IMG/VR virus record: IMGVR_UViG_3300042375_000244
Coordinates: 1-59,407 of that record
Origin: a virus
Reading direction: 5' to 3' (one strand)
Length of the DNA stretch: 59,407 bases
The translations under genes were made by a program, and so were the position numbers. This document shows, one piece after another, positions 1 to 8,428 of this stretch (positions are counted from its first letter, which is position 1; each line of letters opens with the position of its first letter). The notes under the pieces were generated by a model. That model ran no database searches and was not told where the DNA came from. It saw only the letters and a list, made by a program, of their open reading frames with translations.

Positions 1-122
1 AAGGTCGATGTACGTCACGTTGTTCTTCTGCCCGATCCGGTGAGCACGGTCCTCTGACTGGATGCGAACCTCCAAATCAAAGCTGTTGGCGTAGTAAATA
101 ACCGTCGAGGCTTCTGTCAGGG
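1..122. repeat. Terminal direct repeat closing the circle (copy 1)
   Basis: Bases 1-122 are identical to 59286-59407. The repeat lies wholly inside a helicase reading frame that continues without interruption from position 1 into 59285, so it is best read as the overlap left when a circular or circularly permuted genome was linearised by assembly. A true physical terminal repeat inside a coding gene is less likely. Confidence 0.95.
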
Positions 123-1350
123 TCAAGCCGTATCCGCCAGTGCGCGACTGCCCAACAAAGAAGCGCAGCTTGGAGTCCGGGTTCTGAAACTCCAAGACGA
201 TGACCTGTCTTTCTTCCGGGTGGGTCTTCCCAGCATAAACCGCAACCGACTCAGCCCCATACTGCTTGGCTAGAGCTTCTTGAATCATCCGCAAGTCCTC
301 GACGTAAACCGCCCAGATGATGACCTTTCCTGTCACCTCCTCCAAAACTGTCAGCAGTTCTGTCAGCTTGTTCGTTGACAGCTTTTCGATCTGTCCGTCG
401 TCTGTCTTGATGAAGCCCGAACAAATCTGTTGGAGTCTTAGCATCTGTGTCAGAACATTCTGAGCTGTCACCATCCCGCCGTCCTTCTCCAACAGCGTGA
501 CAGCATTGTCCTTCATCTGTTTGTAGGCCACGGCCTGTTCGTCTGTCAGCTCAACCGACCGCTTGATGTAGAGTTTGTCCGGCAGGTCGAGGCAGTCCTT
601 CTTCAGGATGCGGTACGAGAAGCCCTCAAGTTTGTAGGACAGCTCGTCCAAGTTCTGATACCCGACAATCTGATTAAAGCTATGCGATCCGAGTGTGCGC
701 CTGACGATCTGGGCATACCGACCTTGGAACGAGAAGAAGGAGTTATACCCCAGCGTATGTGGACCAAGGAACGCGCACTGACTATATAGATCCATAGGCG
801 ATTGAGTGACGGGCGAGCCTGTCATGATCCGCCGATACGCTGCCTTTGATCCGACCTTGATGACGTTCTTCGTCCGCTTGGCCTTCATGTTCTTGATCGT
901 CGTGCTCTCATCAATCGCCACCAAGCACTTGCCCAATGCGACAAAATCAGTCGCGTAGTCCGTACCCTTCTCCGTGGATAAAGCCTCGATGTTCATCACG
1001 ACAATCTTCAAACGGTTGCTTGGTTTAAGGGCGTCGTCCAACGGACCACGGGCCTTCTTGGTCGAAGACGGGGACCACGCAACAATGTCTGTCTCAGCCA
1101 GAATACTGTCGGGCAAATGCTTGGGCAGCTCTGTCTTCTCCCAGTTCTTATAGACGCCCTTGGGAGCGACGATCAGGACAGCGTTGATCTTGTTCTCTTG
1201 AAACAACGCGCCAATCGTGTCGATTAAAATCTTGGATTTGCCTGTCCCCATCTCGCAGAACAGGGCATAATCAGGCTTCGACCACGACCTGTTCAGCGCC
1301 TCAACTTGATGCGCGAACGGCTGCATCTTGTATTGGTAGTTTGCAATCAT
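1..1350 (-). CDS. SNF2-family DEAD-like helicase (first 450 codons)
   Basis: Superfamily 2 SNF2-type ATPase/helicase, presumed to remodel or unwind DNA during replication or recombination. It starts at ATG 1350-1348 behind a good ribosome site (AGAAAGGAGAT). Joined across the circle junction to 59285-59181 it is 484 residues. Visible motifs: I, EMGTGKS at residues 33-39; II, IDEST with D147-E148, an alternative to DEAH; III, MTGSPVTQS; V-VI, a glycine-rich GYGLTLTEAS stretch followed by QSEDRAHRIGQ at 431-441, typical of SNF2 C-terminal lobes. It is compact, with no accessory DNA-binding domain seen. It points away from the replication operon across a 111-bp divergent promoter region. The family call is strong; the exact role in this phage is inferred. 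Confidence 0.93.
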   Translation of the reverse strand, partial: MIANYQYKMQPFAHQVEALNRSWSKPDYALFCEMGTGKSKILIDTIGALFQENKINAVLIVAPKGVYKNWEKTELPKHLPDSILAETDIVAWSPSSTKKARGPLDDALKPSNRLKIVVMNIEALSTEKGTDYATDFVALGKCLVAIDESTTIKNMKAKRTKNVIKVGSKAAYRRIMTGSPVTQSPMDLYSQCAFLGPHTLGYNSFFSFQGRYAQIVRRTLGSHSFNQIVGYQNLDELSYKLEGFSYRILKKDCLDLPDKLYIKRSVELTDEQAVAYKQMKDNAVTLLEKDGGMVTAQNVLTQMLRLQQICSGFIKTDDGQIEKLSTNKLTELLTVLEEVTGKVIIWAVYVEDLRMIQEALAKQYGAESVAVYAGKTHPEERQVIVLEFQNPDSKLRFFVGQSRTGGYGLTLTEASTVIYYANSFDLEVRIQSEDRAHRIGQKNNVTYIDL

Positions 1351-1373
1351 TGAACCATCTCCTTTCTGAGAGA

Positions 1374-1402
1374 GTACTAACACAAGATAAACTTAATATC
1401 AA
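1374..1402 (-). promoter_or_regulatory. Candidate sigma70-like promoter for the helicase
   Basis: Read leftward, TTGATA (1402-1397) is followed after 17 nt by TAGTAC (1379-1374), about 25 nt upstream of the helicase start. The -35 is close to consensus, the -10 is weak. Confidence 0.35.
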
Positions 1403-1408
1403 CAGGGG

Positions 1409-1437
1409 TTGACTGCATCGAGAACGGATGCTAGGTT
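1409..1437 (+). promoter_or_regulatory. Candidate promoter for the replication operon
   Basis: TTGACT (1409-1414), a 17-nt spacer and TAGGTT (1432-1437), 25 nt before the first rightward gene. The -35 matches five of six consensus bases, the -10 three of six. Confidence 0.35.
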
Positions 1438-1461
1438 GACTCGTTAACGGGAGAACTCCGA

Positions 1462-1767
1462 ATGACAGTTTATGTAACTCAAGAACTAAAGGGACGTGAC
1501 TTATCGAGCGCGCTGGAGTTTGGCGAGCTTCAAGTCGTCGTGCCTGCAAATGTGGAAGTCACGCCTGAGAACATGGACGAGGTGAGGCAAGCCGTCTTTA
1601 GCGTCATGGCGCCTTTTGACTGCCAGAGGGACTATCTACTCTTGTCGGGGGACCCTGTTGTCATGGGTTTTGTCTGGCAAGTTGCCGCAGAAGAAGCCTA
1701 CGAGAAGTCGTTGCGTGTTCTGCGTTGGGACCGGATAGAAGGCCGGTACATTCTGTTCGACATCTAA
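1462..1767 (+). CDS. Hypothetical protein, 101 aa, first gene of the replication operon
   Basis: I do not recognise the family. The protein is acidic, with alternating beta- and alpha-prone segments, no cysteines arranged for zinc binding and no membrane segment. ATG 1462 follows GGGAG at a suitable distance. It opens the rightward operon that continues into the SSB, primase and polymerase genes, so a role early in replication or takeover is possible, but only position supports this. Confidence 0.7.
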   Translation: MTVYVTQELKGRDLSSALEFGELQVVVPANVEVTPENMDEVRQAVFSVMAPFDCQRDYLLLSGDPVVMGFVWQVAAEEAYEKSLRVLRWDRIEGRYILFDI

Positions 1768-1787
1768 CTCTAAGAAAGGAATAGAGA

Positions 1788-2348
1788 ATGATCTACAATC
1801 TTGAAGATATGGAAGGCGTTGCGTCCGACCTACAGAAGGTAGACGAGGACGGACTGTCAAAGGTCGCGTCACTGGTACGCAAGCAGCTTGTTCTGGAACA
1901 GCGCGTTGTTGATCTGGAGACGGAGCTGAAAGCCACGAAGGCGCAACTGGACTCGGTGTCCGGGGACCTTCTGCCCGCCGCCCTGTCAGAGCATGGCCTG
2001 TCGCAGCTAAAGATGGCTGATGGCAGCGAGGTTACTGTCTCACGCTACTACTCTGCGTCCATCCCGAAGGATCGCACCGAAGAAGCGTTCGGGTGGTTGC
2101 AGCAGAACGACTTCGCTGACATCATAAAGAATCAGATCAGCACATCGTTTGGTCGAAACGAATCAAACCGCGCGAACGAATTGTTCGGACGGTTGGAACA
2201 AGAGGGGTATGTCCCCTCCCAAAAGCAGTGGGTGGAGCCAATGACGCTCAAGGCTTTTGTCAAGGAGCAGGTCGAAACTGGGAGAGAAATCCCGTCAGAC
2301 CTGTTCGGTGTATTCATTGGTGAAAAAGCAAAGATCCGGAGAAAGTAA
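1788..2348 (+). CDS. Hypothetical replication-operon protein with N-terminal coiled coil, 186 aa
   Basis: Residues about 20-60 (VRKQLVLEQRVVDLETELKA and on) have heptad spacing and predict a coiled coil, followed by a mixed domain with conserved-looking aromatic and charged residues (FGRNESNRAN, VPSQKQWVEP). It ends immediately before the SSB start (stop 2346-2348, next ATG 2349), implying translational coupling. A ribosome site (AAAGGAA) precedes ATG 1788. It may be a partner of the SSB or primase. I recognise no defined family. Confidence 0.75.
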   Translation: MIYNLEDMEGVASDLQKVDEDGLSKVASLVRKQLVLEQRVVDLETELKATKAQLDSVSGDLLPAALSEHGLSQLKMADGSEVTVSRYYSASIPKDRTEEAFGWLQQNDFADIIKNQISTSFGRNESNRANELFGRLEQEGYVPSQKQWVEPMTLKAFVKEQVETGREIPSDLFGVFIGEKAKIRRK

Positions 2349-3170
2349 ATGGCTAACGCAGTTGCAAAGAAAGAAGCAGCTTCTAGTGAAGTCGCCGTGT
2401 TTGACGCAAGCGCCTTCGAACAGTTCGCTAACGCGGGCATGGAAGACGTTCGCTCAGAAGATATGTCCATACCGTTCTTGCGTATTCTCGCGCAGCTCTC
2501 GCCCCAAGTTAACAAGCGGGACGGAGCCTACGTGGACGGTGCAGAAGCCGGGATGATCTACAACACTGTCGCCAACGAAGCATACAACGGTGAGACAGGT
2601 GTCACGGTAATACCGTGCTACTACAGCCGTCGCTATGTCGAGTGGAAGCCACGCGAGAAGGGTGGCGGCTACGTCGGCAGCTATGCGGCAGATGATCCAA
2701 TCGTCGCACGCGCTCGCAAGGACGAGAAGGGTGTTGAGACCCTCCCGAACGGGAACCTTCTGACAAACACAGCGCAGTTCTTTGTGTTGATGATGCACGA
2801 GGAACTCGGGCCGCAGCGTTGCTTGATTACGATGAGCAGCACGCAGCTCAAGAAGGCGCGCAAGTGGATGACGCAGATGCAGTCCCTGCAAGCCCGAGGC
2901 AAGAACGGAATGTTCACGCTTCCCATGATGAGCCAGAAGTACACGCTTCGCACAACCGAAGAGCGTAACGACAAGGGCTCGTGGTTTGGGTGGGACGTTT
3001 CGCGTCAAGGTCCTCTCGACATGGCCTCCGAAAGCGACCTGTTCGAGATGGCCCTGACCTTTGCCAAGTCCGTCAAGGCTGGCGAAGTGAAGGTGAAGGA
3101 AGATATGTCAGACGAGGGCTTTGCAAAGAGCTCTCCCGGTAGCAGGCAGGCGGACGACGTACCCTTCTAG
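2349..3170 (+). CDS. Single-stranded DNA-binding-like protein with SSB-type C-terminal tip
   Basis: Predicted to coat single-stranded DNA at the replication fork and recruit partners. The protein is 273 residues, with an alpha/beta body and a disordered polar tail ending in DDVPF. That is the hallmark of the bacterial SSB C-terminal tip (DDIPF in E. coli), which docks repair and replication proteins. The body does not show an obvious classical OB-fold SSB sequence, so it may be a divergent phage type. It sits between a coiled-coil protein and the primase, and a strong intrinsic terminator follows. GGAGAA precedes the ATG. An alternative would be a recombination mediator that borrows the same tip. 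Confidence 0.7.
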   Translation: MANAVAKKEAASSEVAVFDASAFEQFANAGMEDVRSEDMSIPFLRILAQLSPQVNKRDGAYVDGAEAGMIYNTVANEAYNGETGVTVIPCYYSRRYVEWKPREKGGGYVGSYAADDPIVARARKDEKGVETLPNGNLLTNTAQFFVLMMHEELGPQRCLITMSSTQLKKARKWMTQMQSLQARGKNGMFTLPMMSQKYTLRTTEERNDKGSWFGWDVSRQGPLDMASESDLFEMALTFAKSVKAGEVKVKEDMSDEGFAKSSPGSRQADDVPF

Positions 3171-3189
3171 GTCGTCTAGCTTATGTCTT

Positions 3190-3225
3190 GGGGGAACCGA
3201 GATCGCGATTTCGGTTCCCCCTTTT
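3190..3225 (+). terminator. Intrinsic terminator after the SSB-like gene
   Basis: An 11-bp stem GGGGGAACCGA (3190-3200) with TCGGTTCCCCC (3211-3221) around a 10-nt loop, itself containing ATCGCGAT, followed by TTTT. It lies in the only sizeable gap of the replication operon, so it may attenuate transcription into the primase. Confidence 0.8.
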
Positions 3226-3248
3226 CCTGTCCTCTCGGAGTCTGAGAA

Positions 3249-4775
3249 ATGGACTTAGCTACCCGGTTCTTCGCCCTCTTCAGAGGGAACGATAGAGCTC
3301 ACGGGACATTCAATGTTCAGGCCGACCGAGAGCGGGACGGGAAGAAACAGGGTGTTGCGCGCGTTCTCAAAGAAACAACGACCATTGACCATTGGTCCGG
3401 GCACCTTGCTGGTACGCAAGGGCTCGGCATTATCCCGATCAAGGATAACAACGCCTGTCACTGGGGCGCGATAGATATTGACGTCTACAATCTGGACCAC
3501 AAGGTCCTGACATCGAAGATCAAGAAGCTGGACATCCCCGGCGTCGTCTGCCGCAGCAAGTCTGGCGGGGCGCACCTGTACTTCTTCTTCAAGGAGGAGG
3601 TCAAAGCCTCGACACTCCAGCCGAAACTTCGGGACATCGCATCCATCCTTGGCTACGCGGGATCAGAGATCTTCCCCAAGCAGACCGAGATCCTTGTCGA
3701 GCGCGGTGATACCGGCAACTTCCTCAACATGCCCTACTTCATGGGCGAAGACACAACACGTTACGGGTTTGACAAAGATGGCATCTCCCTTGGACTGTCC
3801 GAGTTTCTGGATTATGCGGAGGGCGCACGACTCGACATTGACGCGTTTCTCGACATCAAAACAAACCCTGTCAAAGACGACAGCATACTCCCGAACGGCC
3901 CGCCCTGCTTGCAGCATCTCTGCACGGAAGGCTTTGGAGAAGGTAGTCGCAACAACGCGCTCTTCAGCCTTGGCGTATATGCGCGACTGTCAGACAAGCA
4001 GAACTGGGAGCACGTAATCCAAAAATATAATATGGATTATATGAAGCCTCCGCTTCCAGCGAACGAGGTTGCTACGATCATCAAGCAACTTCAAAAGAAG
4101 GACTACTTCTACAAGTGCGAAGACCAACCGCTTGTCAGCTTCTGCAATAAAAGTCTTTGCATGACGCGCAAGTTCGGCGTTGGTCCCGGCGAGTTGAACA
4201 ACGAGCTATCAAGTCTGACAAAGATCAACGGCGATCCGCCGATCTGGTTGCTCAACGTGGACGGAAGCCGTGTCGAACTAAGCACAGAAGCCCTTGTCTC
4301 CCAGATCATTTTTCAAAAGGAGTGCGTGGCGCAGGTGAACAAATACCCTGTCGGCATGAACAGCAAGGCATGGCAGGCAAGGATGCAGGTGCTTCTCAAT
4401 AACCTGACAATCATTGAGGTTCCGCCCGATGCGACACTGAAGGGTGCGTTCGAAGACTTACTAACGTCATTCTGTTGTGACAGAGCCAAGGGTGTGGAGC
4501 GCGAAGATATATTACAAGGCATCGCAGTCTGGGCAGAAGGCCGAGTGTACTTCCAAATAAAAGACGTGATGAAGCATCTTCTGGTCAACGACTTCAAAAC
4601 CTACACGTCAAACAAAATATCCCTGCGGGTGAAAGAGCTTGGAGCGGAGAAAATGTTTTGGAATGTGAAGGGTAAGGGCGTCCACGTCTGGGGTTTCCCT
4701 GAAGAGTTCTTCGGGGATGGCAGCGCCGTCACTCTTGACCTGCCAGAGCGTACCGACAGAGGCAGCATCATATGA
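3249..4775 (+). CDS. Archaeo-eukaryotic-type primase (primase-polymerase)
   Basis: Synthesises primers on the lagging strand, and possibly also re-primes. The AEP catalytic core is visible: the DxD metal motif in WGAIDIDVY (D76, D78) and the SGGAHLYFF motif with H109, both typical of the primases in TOTE-like and phage AEP families. A cysteine knuckle C290-x8-C299-x4-C304 followed by RKFG probably binds zinc together with a fourth ligand. The C-terminal 200 residues lack a Walker A motif, so helicase activity must come from the neighbouring UvrD or SNF2 proteins. The stop overlaps the helicase start by 4 nt (ATGA). Confidence 0.88.
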   Translation: MDLATRFFALFRGNDRAHGTFNVQADRERDGKKQGVARVLKETTTIDHWSGHLAGTQGLGIIPIKDNNACHWGAIDIDVYNLDHKVLTSKIKKLDIPGVVCRSKSGGAHLYFFFKEEVKASTLQPKLRDIASILGYAGSEIFPKQTEILVERGDTGNFLNMPYFMGEDTTRYGFDKDGISLGLSEFLDYAEGARLDIDAFLDIKTNPVKDDSILPNGPPCLQHLCTEGFGEGSRNNALFSLGVYARLSDKQNWEHVIQKYNMDYMKPPLPANEVATIIKQLQKKDYFYKCEDQPLVSFCNKSLCMTRKFGVGPGELNNELSSLTKINGDPPIWLLNVDGSRVELSTEALVSQIIFQKECVAQVNKYPVGMNSKAWQARMQVLLNNLTIIEVPPDATLKGAFEDLLTSFCCDRAKGVEREDILQGIAVWAEGRVYFQIKDVMKHLLVNDFKTYTSNKISLRVKELGAEKMFWNVKGKGVHVWGFPEEFFGDGSAVTLDLPERTDRGSII

Positions 4776-6289
4776 ACATCATTCTTGGACCACCGGGTAC
4801 AGGAAAGACCACCAGACTTCTGACACTGGTCGAGCAATACATGGAAGCTGGCGTCCCTGCCGATAGGATCGGATACTTCTCCTTCACGCGCCGGGCTGCA
4901 CAAGAAGCCGTGTCGCGCGCTTGCATACGCTTCAAGATGGGCGCAAAGGAGTTCCCCTACTTCCGCACCCTGCACAGCCTTGCCTACCATCAGTTAGGTC
5001 TGGGCAAGAGCAGCATCATGACGGGCAGGCATTACAGGGAAGTCGGTGAGTGGCTCAAGATCGGGGGGTTCTCCGACGGTATGACGTTGCCCGAGGGTCC
5101 GTTTGCAGATTTCGGATTCGGAGACAAGTTCCTTGAAATCATAAACATCTCCCGCATCTGTCAGACCCCACTGCGCGAGGTGTACAACGGATCGTCCGTC
5201 CCGCTGCGTACAGACTGGAGCCGCGTTGACTACGTTGATCGCGGCCTCAAGGCATACAAGAAGGACAACTCCGTCTACGACTACACCGACACGCTGGAGA
5301 TGTTCATCGAGAGAGACGTAGCCCCGAAGCTGGAGGTCGTCCTGATCGACGAGGTGCAGGACCTGTCACCACTACAGTGGAAGATGGTCCACTCCATCAT
5401 ATCCAAGGCGAAGACCGTCTACATCGCAGGCGACGACGATCAAGCCATCTATCGCTGGGCCGGAGCTGACGTGGACTACTTCGTCAGACTGGAGGGCAGC
5501 GTGGAGGTTCTTGGTCAGAGCTATCGCATCCCGTCCAGCCACCACACCATCAGCCAAAAGGTCATCAACCGGATCTTCAACCGCAGACAGAAGGACTTCA
5601 AGCCCCGCGAAGAGGAGGGCGAGGTCCAGTGGCATCGGCACAGCGAAGAGGTTGATCTATCGCAAGGTGACTGGCTGCTTCTGTCACGCACACGCAAGGG
5701 CTCAAACAATCTGGAGCAGGAGGTTCGCCAGCGCGGCTATCTGTACTCGTACAACGCCAGCAACAGTATCGAGTCCGAGGTGGTCGATGCTGTCAGGAAC
5801 TGGTCTGACTTGCGGGACGGCAAGAAACTTCGAGCCTCCGAGGTAAAGCGCGTATACAAATACATGGCGCTAAATACCGAGGTTGAGTTCGGACACAAGA
5901 CACTGCCCGGCGTAGACGACATGAAGCTGCTCGGCATTGATGATCTGCTCTTGGACCACGGCCTTCTGCACACACGCCCGTGGGAAGAAAGCCTGACGAA
6001 GATCCCGGAGTCTGACAGAAGATATCTACAGATCTGCCTTCGCAACAACGAGTCCTTCACAGAGAAGCCGCGCATTGTGATCTCCACCATCCACGGAGCC
6101 AAGGGTGGCGAAGCAACAAACGTGGTTCTTCTGACTGACGGCATCCGTCGAAACAACAGCCTCTGGAAGAAAAACATTTACGACGAGGACGACGAGGCGC
6201 GGGTGTTCTATGTTGGTCTGACACGCGCCAAGAAACGTCTACATCTCATTCATCCAATGGTATCCAAAGGCTATGACATCCCACACTGA
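4772..6289 (+). CDS. UvrD/PcrA-like superfamily 1 DNA helicase
   Basis: A 3'-5' type helicase predicted to unwind DNA ahead of the polymerase. All core motifs are readable: Walker A GPPGTGKTT at 6-14, Walker B LIDEVQD with D193-E194, motif III GDDDQAIYRW from 220, motif IV GQSYRIPSSH, motif V TIHGAKGGEA, motif VI VFYVGLTRAKKRL from 478. At 505 residues it is shorter than cellular UvrD (about 720), and the 1B/2B accessory domains are reduced. It is translationally coupled to the primase, and its last 17 nt overlap a small cysteine-rich gene. Confidence 0.95.
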   Translation: MNIILGPPGTGKTTRLLTLVEQYMEAGVPADRIGYFSFTRRAAQEAVSRACIRFKMGAKEFPYFRTLHSLAYHQLGLGKSSIMTGRHYREVGEWLKIGGFSDGMTLPEGPFADFGFGDKFLEIINISRICQTPLREVYNGSSVPLRTDWSRVDYVDRGLKAYKKDNSVYDYTDTLEMFIERDVAPKLEVVLIDEVQDLSPLQWKMVHSIISKAKTVYIAGDDDQAIYRWAGADVDYFVRLEGSVEVLGQSYRIPSSHHTISQKVINRIFNRRQKDFKPREEEGEVQWHRHSEEVDLSQGDWLLLSRTRKGSNNLEQEVRQRGYLYSYNASNSIESEVVDAVRNWSDLRDGKKLRASEVKRVYKYMALNTEVEFGHKTLPGVDDMKLLGIDDLLLDHGLLHTRPWEESLTKIPESDRRYLQICLRNNESFTEKPRIVISTIHGAKGGEATNVVLLTDGIRRNNSLWKKNIYDEDDEARVFYVGLTRAKKRLHLIHPMVSKGYDIPH

Positions 6290-6497
6290 ACCAATGCTTA
6301 TGCGTGCGGTCTGTGGCTGTGGCCTTGAGGCGCAGCTCATAACCCGCCAGTGGCTAAAAAAGGAATGGCCTGTCTGCTATTGCGACAAGCCCATGAGGAT
6401 AGAAAATGTCTCAAGCGAATCTCTTCCCGACTGCCTCAGAGTGGGTAATGCCCGACGGGTTCCCGAACCTGTCAGGCGCGACGGAGATAGCGATTGA
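6273..6497 (+). CDS. Small cysteine-rich protein, 74 aa, overlapping both neighbours
   Basis: The N-terminal half carries CGCG and CYC pairs spaced about 20 residues apart, as in a small zinc ribbon; the C-terminal half is overlapped by the first 92 nt of the polymerase gene. An alternative ATG at 6294 would remove the overlap with the helicase. The paired cysteines favour a real product, but the long overlaps lower certainty. A ribosome site is not obvious. Confidence 0.5.
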   Translation: MTSHTEPMLMRAVCGCGLEAQLITRQWLKKEWPVCYCDKPMRIENVSSESLPDCLRVGNARRVPEPVRRDGDSD

Positions 6498-8289
6498 TCT
6501 GGAGACCTACGACCCTCACCTAAAAGAGAAGGGGAGTGGGTGGCCTACACGAGACGGACACATCATAGGTGTGGCAGTCGCAGTGGAAGGTCGCGCGTGG
6601 TACTTCCCTATTCGCCACCAGACCGGCGGAAACATGGACCCGCAGGTCGTCCTGCGCTGGGTCGCACGCATCTGCGCGGTCCCTGACAGGGACTACATCT
6701 TCCACAACGCACACTACGACGTGGGCTGGCTTCGGGCCGAGGGCGTGGAGGTCAAGGGCCGTGTTGTTGACACTATGGTCGCCGCCCCACTGATCGACGA
6801 GAACAGGTTTAGCTATGCCCTGACAAATCTCGGGCGCGATTATCTGCATGAGCGCAAGGACGAGCGACTGCTGCGCGAAGCTGCCGCCGAGTGGAGCGTG
6901 GACGCCAAAGCGGAGATGTACAAACTCCCTCCCCAGTACGTCGGTCCCTACGCAGAGCAGGACGCAGCACTGACCTTGCGTCTGTGGCGTCACCTTCAGG
7001 GCCTGATAATCAAAGAGGACGTGTCCAGCATCTTCGATCTGGAGCTTGGGGTTCTGCGGACCACCATCGACATGCGCTCACGCGGCGTTCGTGTGGATCT
7101 GGAAGGCGCTGACAGGGTTAAGAAGGACTTGGAGAAGCGGGAGAAGGACATCCTCCAAAAGATCAAGGCCGACTACGGGTTGGATGTGGACATCTGGGCC
7201 GCGGCCAGCGTCGCCAAGGTGTTCGACAAAGCCGGGATCGAATACCAGAAGACCGAGGCAACCGGCGCTCCGAGTTTTACCAAGAGTTTTCTGACATCGA
7301 GCGACCATCCACTGCCACAGGGGATCGTCGCGGCGCGCGAGTTTAACAAGGCGCGCACGACCTTCATCGACGCGATCCTCAAGCACCAGCACAAAGGACG
7401 CATCCACGCCGACATCCACCAGCTTCGGTCTGACAGCGGCGGCACCATCACGGGGCGCTTCAGCTATAGCTCACCAAATCTCCAGCAACTTCCTGCCAGA
7501 AACGAGCTGATCGGTCCGATGATCCGTGGGCTGTTCCTGCCGGAAGAAGGGGAGAAGTGGGGGAGCTTCGACTACTCCTCCCAAGAACCAAGGATCGTGG
7601 TCCACTACGCATCCCTTATGAAGCTGCCAAGAGCGAACGAGTTCGTCGAGAAGTACAACGCTGACAAGTATTCCGACTTTCACCAGATCGCCGCCGACAT
7701 CGTGGGCGTCCCGCGCAAGCAAGCAAAGACCATCAACCTTGGACTGTTCTACGGGATGGGTATCACCAAGCTGGCGGCGCAGCTCGGTCTGGAACTGTCA
7801 GACGCCAAGGACCTGTTCGCCAAGTATCACGACGAGGTGCCCTTCGTCCGTGGCATCAGCGAAGTCGCCTCCGCCCGCGCCGGGGAGTTCGGTTCCATCC
7901 GCACCCTGCTCGGCAGGAAGTGCCGCTATGACAAATGGGAACCCTCTATGTTCGGGGTCCACAAGCCCCTGTCCCACGAAGAAGCCTTCGCAACCTACGG
8001 CAAGGGCATCCGGCGCGCCTTCACGTACAAGGCCCTGAACAGCCTGATCCAAGGCTCTGCCGCCGACCAAACCAAAAAGGCGATGGTGCTGCTGGCCGAA
8101 GAAGGTATCCTGCCCATGGTCCAAATCCACGACGAACTGGCGGTGTCAGTCCCCGACGAGGCGACGGCGCGGCGCGTGCAGGAGATCATGGAGACGTGCG
8201 TCAAGCTGGTGGTTCCGTCCGTCGTAGACGCGGAGCTTGGAGAGTCGTGGGGAACTGCTACAAAGAAGATCGACGATGCTTGGAAATGA
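6406..8289 (+). CDS. polA: Family A DNA polymerase with 3'-5' exonuclease, Leu at the 762-equivalent site
   Basis: The replicative polymerase. The proofreading domain shows Exo I D31-L-E33, Exo II with D105 (FHNAHYD) and Exo III Y182-x3-D186. The polymerase domain shows motif A with D389 (FDYSSQEPRI), the O-helix motif B R437-x3-K441-x3-L445 followed by Y449-G450, and motif C with H575-D576-E577. There is no N-terminal 5'-3' exonuclease, as is usual for phage enzymes of about 600-650 residues. E. coli Pol I has Phe762 and T7 polymerase Tyr526 where this enzyme has Leu445. In viral metagenome studies leucine here has been linked to temperate or slow lifestyles. A GAGGAT ribosome site precedes ATG 6406. 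Confidence 0.96.
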   Translation: MSQANLFPTASEWVMPDGFPNLSGATEIAIDLETYDPHLKEKGSGWPTRDGHIIGVAVAVEGRAWYFPIRHQTGGNMDPQVVLRWVARICAVPDRDYIFHNAHYDVGWLRAEGVEVKGRVVDTMVAAPLIDENRFSYALTNLGRDYLHERKDERLLREAAAEWSVDAKAEMYKLPPQYVGPYAEQDAALTLRLWRHLQGLIIKEDVSSIFDLELGVLRTTIDMRSRGVRVDLEGADRVKKDLEKREKDILQKIKADYGLDVDIWAAASVAKVFDKAGIEYQKTEATGAPSFTKSFLTSSDHPLPQGIVAAREFNKARTTFIDAILKHQHKGRIHADIHQLRSDSGGTITGRFSYSSPNLQQLPARNELIGPMIRGLFLPEEGEKWGSFDYSSQEPRIVVHYASLMKLPRANEFVEKYNADKYSDFHQIAADIVGVPRKQAKTINLGLFYGMGITKLAAQLGLELSDAKDLFAKYHDEVPFVRGISEVASARAGEFGSIRTLLGRKCRYDKWEPSMFGVHKPLSHEEAFATYGKGIRRAFTYKALNSLIQGSAADQTKKAMVLLAEEGILPMVQIHDELAVSVPDEATARRVQEIMETCVKLVVPSVVDAELGESWGTATKKIDDAWK

Positions 8290-8296
8290 GATATTC

Positions 8297-8416
8297 ATGT
8301 ACAGAAAACTCATCATGTTGCTGCAAGAGAACGGGTTGGGCGAGACCGAAGCGGAAAGACTTGCCGCCCACATCCTCGAAATGCTGACAGCGTTTGTCAA
8401 CAAGAAGTTAATCTGA
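8297..8416 (+). CDS. Micro-protein, 39 aa, after the polymerase
   Basis: A short frame starting at ATG 8297 and ending TGA 8414-8416. It reads as an amphipathic helix pair (MYRKLIMLLQENGLGETEAE then a leucine/alanine-rich half). It fills exactly the gap between the polymerase and the next gene on the same strand, leaving 7 and 12 nt. GGAAATGAG upstream can serve as a ribosome site. Function unknown; it could be a polymerase-associated micro-peptide. Confidence 0.55.
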   Translation: MYRKLIMLLQENGLGETEAERLAAHILEMLTAFVNKKLI

Positions 8417-8428
8417 TATAAAGATCGC

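Noticed and set aside
1-122. The 122-bp terminal repeat as a T7-like physical terminal redundancy
   Set aside because: It lies within a continuous helicase gene and the frame joins perfectly across the ends, which fits a circular assembly better than real packaged ends; read-depth evidence is unavailable.
1636-1872. Antisense frames over coding genes, for example on the minus strand here and under the structural genes
   Set aside because: They mirror codon bias of the genes on the other strand and lack ribosome sites or recognisable motifs.
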